Positions 6,275 through 8,751 of a stretch of DNA of 8,751 bases are shown here, one piece after another (the stretch's first letter is position 1; each line of letters opens with the position of its first letter). The notes below the pieces were generated by a model. It had not been told where the DNA came from. It made no database searches and saw only the letters and a list, made by a program, of their open reading frames with translations. The stretch is from contig DASZHC010000010.1 of NCBI GenBank assembly GCA_035938215.1, positions 1 to 8,751 of the forward strand, in the 5' to 3' direction. This DNA is from DASZHC01 sp035938215. GTDB lineage: Bacteria; Verrucomicrobiota; Verrucomicrobiia; Chthoniobacterales; JAFAMB01. Both the position numbers and the translations under genes were made by a program.

Positions 6275-6798
6275 TGCAGAACGAGTGCGTATTCAGCCAT
6301 GATCGACGGTTTCGGTATATTTTAAGGCACAGATGGGAACCGCTCTTTGCTCCAAAGTTCTGCACCTGGATCGGTCTTAATCCGAGTGTTGCCGACGAAA
6401 CTAAGCTCGATCCGACCCTTCGACGCATCCGCACGTTCACCGCCGCATGGGGATACAACGGGTTCATCATGACGAACCTCTTCGCCCTGGTCTCATCAGA
6501 TCCGGATCAGCTTTACTCAGAAGCGGATCCTGTCGGCCCAGAGAATGATCGGTATATCCTTCAGGCAATTCAAGAAACCGGGGTGGTGATTGCAGCCTGG
6601 GGCACGGTTGGCGGCCATCGAAATCGGTGCGCTGCTGTTTTAAAGATGATCTCGGGAGGCAATATGCTTTGCCTCAAAAAAACCAAGCAGGGTTATCCGA
6701 TCCATCCTCTCTATGTCGCGGCCGGCACTGAACCGACCAGTTACAAAACTGGACCTGCGAGAAAAACACACTGTCCACTCCAAAAGTCCCCACATTAA
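6274..6798 (+). CDS. DUF1643 domain protein of unknown function
   Basis: This 174-residue protein matches DUF1643 by its conserved blocks: GLNPSVADET (34-43), DPTLRR (46-51), NLFAL (68-72), DPVGPEND (85-92), AWG (108-110) and HPLYV (144-148). The biochemical role of this family is not established. Its conserved Asn, Asp, His and Arg residues suggest an enzyme or nucleotide-binding protein, but that is inference. There is no signal peptide or membrane segment. The ATG overlaps the thioesterase stop by one base, so expression is probably coupled. After HPLYV a 26-residue tail, basic and poorly structured by eye, extends beyond the last conserved block I recognise. The gene ends 18 bp from the stop of the convergent dehydrogenase, with no terminator visible between them. 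Confidence 0.83.
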   Translation: MQNECVFSHDRRFRYILRHRWEPLFAPKFCTWIGLNPSVADETKLDPTLRRIRTFTAAWGYNGFIMTNLFALVSSDPDQLYSEADPVGPENDRYILQAIQETGVVIAAWGTVGGHRNRCAAVLKMISGGNMLCLKKTKQGYPIHPLYVAAGTEPTSYKTGPARKTHCPLQKSPH

Positions 6799-6816
6799 AT
6801 CGAGATCGCCGCATTC

Positions 6817-7842
6817 TCAGGAAATTGTGACTGCCTTGCTTCGGAACCGGCTGACTGTTTCGGGTTGCGCAACCTTGCAGCTGACCGGCGGCAACCCGCG
6901 ACCCAGCAACTCCACGTCGGCAAGCACCATCCGGCCGATTTCGAAAAACGCCTCTTGAATGCCGCCGGAACGATGGGCAGAAAGCACCACGTTTGGCAGG
7001 TCTCGCATCGGATGGTTTTTATTGAAGGGTTCCTCGGGAAACACGTCTGTAGCCACCTTCAAGCGGCCGGATCGCGCGGCTTCTGTCAACGCCTCGAAAT
7101 CGACGATCCCCGCCCGGCTCATCAGCACAAAGAGGCCGCCCGGCCGGATCAGGCCCAATTCCCTTTTCCCCAAAAAGCCTTGGTTTTCAGACGTCACTGT
7201 TGCAAACACGAACACCGCATCCGAGGAGGACAGCACCTCGTCGAGGCTGGCCGGCGTGCAGTCCTGCAGCAGGACAGCCCGTTCCGGAAGCCACGGGTCA
7301 TAGACTTTAACCGGACATCGGAAGGGCCGAACCAAGGGACGGAATGCCCTAGCCAGATCGCCAAAGCCGATGATGCCCACCCGGCAGCCGGTAAACAGAA
7401 AGGACTCCCGATTGCTTTGCAAGCCGTACTGCTCGCCGCGTTCGCGAAAGGCGCGGTCGTTTTGGCTAACGCCTCGCGCCAGATCCAGAGCCAGCGCCAG
7501 CGACATTTCTGCGACCGCCACAGCAAATGCCGGGCTGGCAATGAGGACTCGAATGCCGCGTGAGAAACAATAGTCGTAATCGATGTTGGGCAAAAAATTG
7601 CCTTCCACGTTGAAGATGGCGCGCAGCCCGGGAGCTCGTTCCAGTCGCTCCTGAGGCAAATCGGTTTGGCCGATCAGGATATCGGTGTCGGGCAAGGCAT
7701 TTTCGAGCATCTCTGCGGGCATGGGGCCAGCGTCAAAGACGGTGAGCTCGGCGAGCGCGGACAGTTTTCGCCGGGCCTCCCCGTCGAAGATCAGGTCCAT
7801 AGTCCGGGGCTGGGGATCGATGAGGATTTTGGGTTTACTCAT
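6817..7842 (-). CDS. D-isomer-specific 2-hydroxyacid dehydrogenase
   Basis: This is a 341-residue NAD(P)-dependent oxidoreductase of the family that interconverts 2-keto acids and D-2-hydroxy acids, such as glycerate, phosphoglycerate or lactate enzymes. The Rossmann motif GIIGFGDLARAF (residues 156-167) has Ala where the third glycine of GxGxxG is common. The catalytic triad is complete: Arg243 in MSRAGIVD, Glu271 in DVFPEEPF and His290 in LSAHRSGG. The start chosen is the ATG at 7840-7842 (MSKPKILI), where family proteins begin. The frame stays open to a GTG at 7953, but that extra 37 residues is rich in Pro, His and Ser and unlike the family. No ribosome site is visible at any start. It may be co-transcribed with the protease gene 135 bp upstream. 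The substrate cannot be assigned. Confidence 0.88.
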   Translation of the reverse strand: MSKPKILIDPQPRTMDLIFDGEARRKLSALAELTVFDAGPMPAEMLENALPDTDILIGQTDLPQERLERAPGLRAIFNVEGNFLPNIDYDYCFSRGIRVLIASPAFAVAVAEMSLALALDLARGVSQNDRAFRERGEQYGLQSNRESFLFTGCRVGIIGFGDLARAFRPLVRPFRCPVKVYDPWLPERAVLLQDCTPASLDEVLSSSDAVFVFATVTSENQGFLGKRELGLIRPGGLFVLMSRAGIVDFEALTEAARSGRLKVATDVFPEEPFNKNHPMRDLPNVVLSAHRSGGIQEAFFEIGRMVLADVELLGRGLPPVSCKVAQPETVSRFRSKAVTIS

Positions 7843-7977
7843 AAGAGGTGAGGCAAATGGATGGATAAATGGATCAGGATAGGAGGGTTGCCCGACGAGC
7901 GAGGGGGTATGGCAACGTTCTCGCTCCATCGTTGCCATCGCGAGCAATATCACAGCGTCATGTTGAATCAGCCGGGC
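7843..7977. other. Gap between protease and dehydrogenase genes
   Basis: This gap has a loose ATGG-type tetranucleotide repetition (about 7856-7875, ATGGATGGATAAATGG) and an open extension of the dehydrogenase frame up to a GTG at 7951-7953. No terminator hairpin and no convincing minus-strand promoter were found, so read-through from the protease gene is possible. Confidence 0.4.
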
Positions 7978-8751
7978 TTAGAAGTAGGGAGAAGCATCAT
8001 TCGTGGCATCCCAGAGAGCGTGAGGCATGGGCGCGAGGATCACTATCAAGATAAGGATGGCGATGTAACCCACCAACATACGGCCTCTATCCAGAGGTGT
8101 TATATCATCCAACGGCGGCGCACCCCGGCCAGCTATGAGGAAGACGATGAGCGCCCACATCATCAACCCCGGCCAGACGAACAAAGCCAGTAAAAACAAA
8201 GACCACATCGCCACGCTGCTGATCGTCTGGCCAATCCTGCTCCCGAACATCGCCCGCGTGATATGACCGCCATCAAGCTGGCCCACCGGTAGTAGGTTGA
8301 GCGCAGTGATAAACAATCCCAACCAACCCGCAAATGCCAACGGACTAAGCCGCACAAGCACGCCATACTGAGCGGCGTCACCAAGCGAAAGTTTCGCAAG
8401 CACTGTAAACAAAATCGATGAGCCAACCGTCGCTCCGTGCAGAAACCCATGCGATAGCGTTTCTTCAGCCGCCCCGCTAACGCTTGAAAACCGAAGCCCG
8501 AGAAGAAGCGCCGGGACCGCGATCACGAACCCGGCAAGCGGTCCGGCAACCGCGACATCAAACAGGGCTTTTCTGTTGGCGGAAGGCGATCGCATTTGAA
8601 TGAAGGCGCCAAAAGTCCCAAGCCCGAATGGCACTGGAATGAAGTACGGCGGAGTGACATCCATCCTATATCGACGCGCCATAAAGAAGTGCCCCAGTTC
8701 ATGCACCCCGAGAATCAAAAGCAGCCCAATGGAGTACGGTAAACCGACCGT
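7978..8751 (-). CDS. Site-2 protease family (M50) membrane metalloprotease, N-terminus cut off by window edge
   Basis: This is a polytopic zinc protease that cuts substrates within the membrane. The frame is open to the right edge, so 257 residues are visible and the true start lies outside. The first visible residues, TVGLPYSIGLLLILGV, form the helix leading into the zinc motif HELGH (visible residues 17-21, with catalytic Glu18). The third ligand is Asp160 in NLLPVGQLDGG (152-162), the family's NxxPxxxLDG motif. PPYFIPVPFGLGTFGAFI and the FDVAVAGPLAG stretch are typical of S2P proteins related to cyanobacterial and plant EGY-type enzymes. Further hydrophobic segments follow the LDG motif. 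No PDZ domain is seen in the visible part. Substrates are unknown; family members often process anti-sigma factors or other membrane regulators. The stop is TAA. Confidence 0.9.
   Translation of the reverse strand, partial: TVGLPYSIGLLLILGVHELGHFFMARRYRMDVTPPYFIPVPFGLGTFGAFIQMRSPSANRKALFDVAVAGPLAGFVIAVPALLLGLRFSSVSGAAEETLSHGFLHGATVGSSILFTVLAKLSLGDAAQYGVLVRLSPLAFAGWLGLFITALNLLPVGQLDGGHITRAMFGSRIGQTISSVAMWSLFLLALFVWPGLMMWALIVFLIAGRGAPPLDDITPLDRGRMLVGYIAILILIVILAPMPHALWDATNDASPYF

Noticed and set aside
6865..7563. Plus-strand 232-codon frame opposite the dehydrogenase
   Set aside because: It is antisense to a gene with an intact Rossmann motif and catalytic triad; its translation is rich in His, Gln and Arg and resembles no family.
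8163..8450. Minus-strand 95-codon frame inside the protease gene
   Set aside because: It is out of frame with the conserved LDG-containing protease frame and shows no domain.

Overview
This window has a balanced base composition and comes from a Gram-negative-type bacterium: it encodes a periplasmic binding protein with a signal peptide and an intramembrane protease. Weak or absent Shine-Dalgarno sequences, non-ATG starts and the gene mix would fit a soil Verrucomicrobiota or a similar metagenomic lineage. That placement is a guess, because no marker gene fixes it.

The left 60% (about 252-5367, minus strand) is one compact signalling operon, transcribed right to left. Its order is a branched-chain-amino-acid-type periplasmic binding protein, a large membrane histidine kinase, a stand-alone CheY-like receiver, and a CheX-like phosphatase. 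Junctions are 7 bp, a 4-bp ATGA overlap and 7 bp. The kinase joins a chemoreceptor-like front (TM, Cache-type sensor, TM, HAMP), a PAS-like region, and a CheA-like back (HPt with His751 and a CheA-type ATPase). It has no CheW-like domain. The likely flow is ligand to binding protein, then kinase, HPt, CheY and finally CheX removing the phosphate. No output domain and no transporter permease are present. Two perfect TATAAT boxes and an inverted repeat lie upstream (5432-5488). A 10-bp hairpin lies just past the last stop (210-239).

The right part starts with a plus-strand tRNA-His (5584-5659). A translationally coupled plus-strand pair follows: a hotdog-fold acyl-CoA thioesterase and a DUF1643 protein. 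Two minus-strand genes converge on them: a D-isomer-specific 2-hydroxyacid dehydrogenase, and a site-2-protease (M50) membrane metalloprotease whose N-terminus is cut by the window edge. These look like ordinary chromosomal genes; no mobile element, CRISPR array or phage gene was seen.

The first 250 bases hold no convincing gene but are rich in structure: a plus-strand terminator-like hairpin with a T run, a 12-bp palindrome and inverted repeats. This is probably the convergent boundary between a gene off the left edge and the signalling operon.
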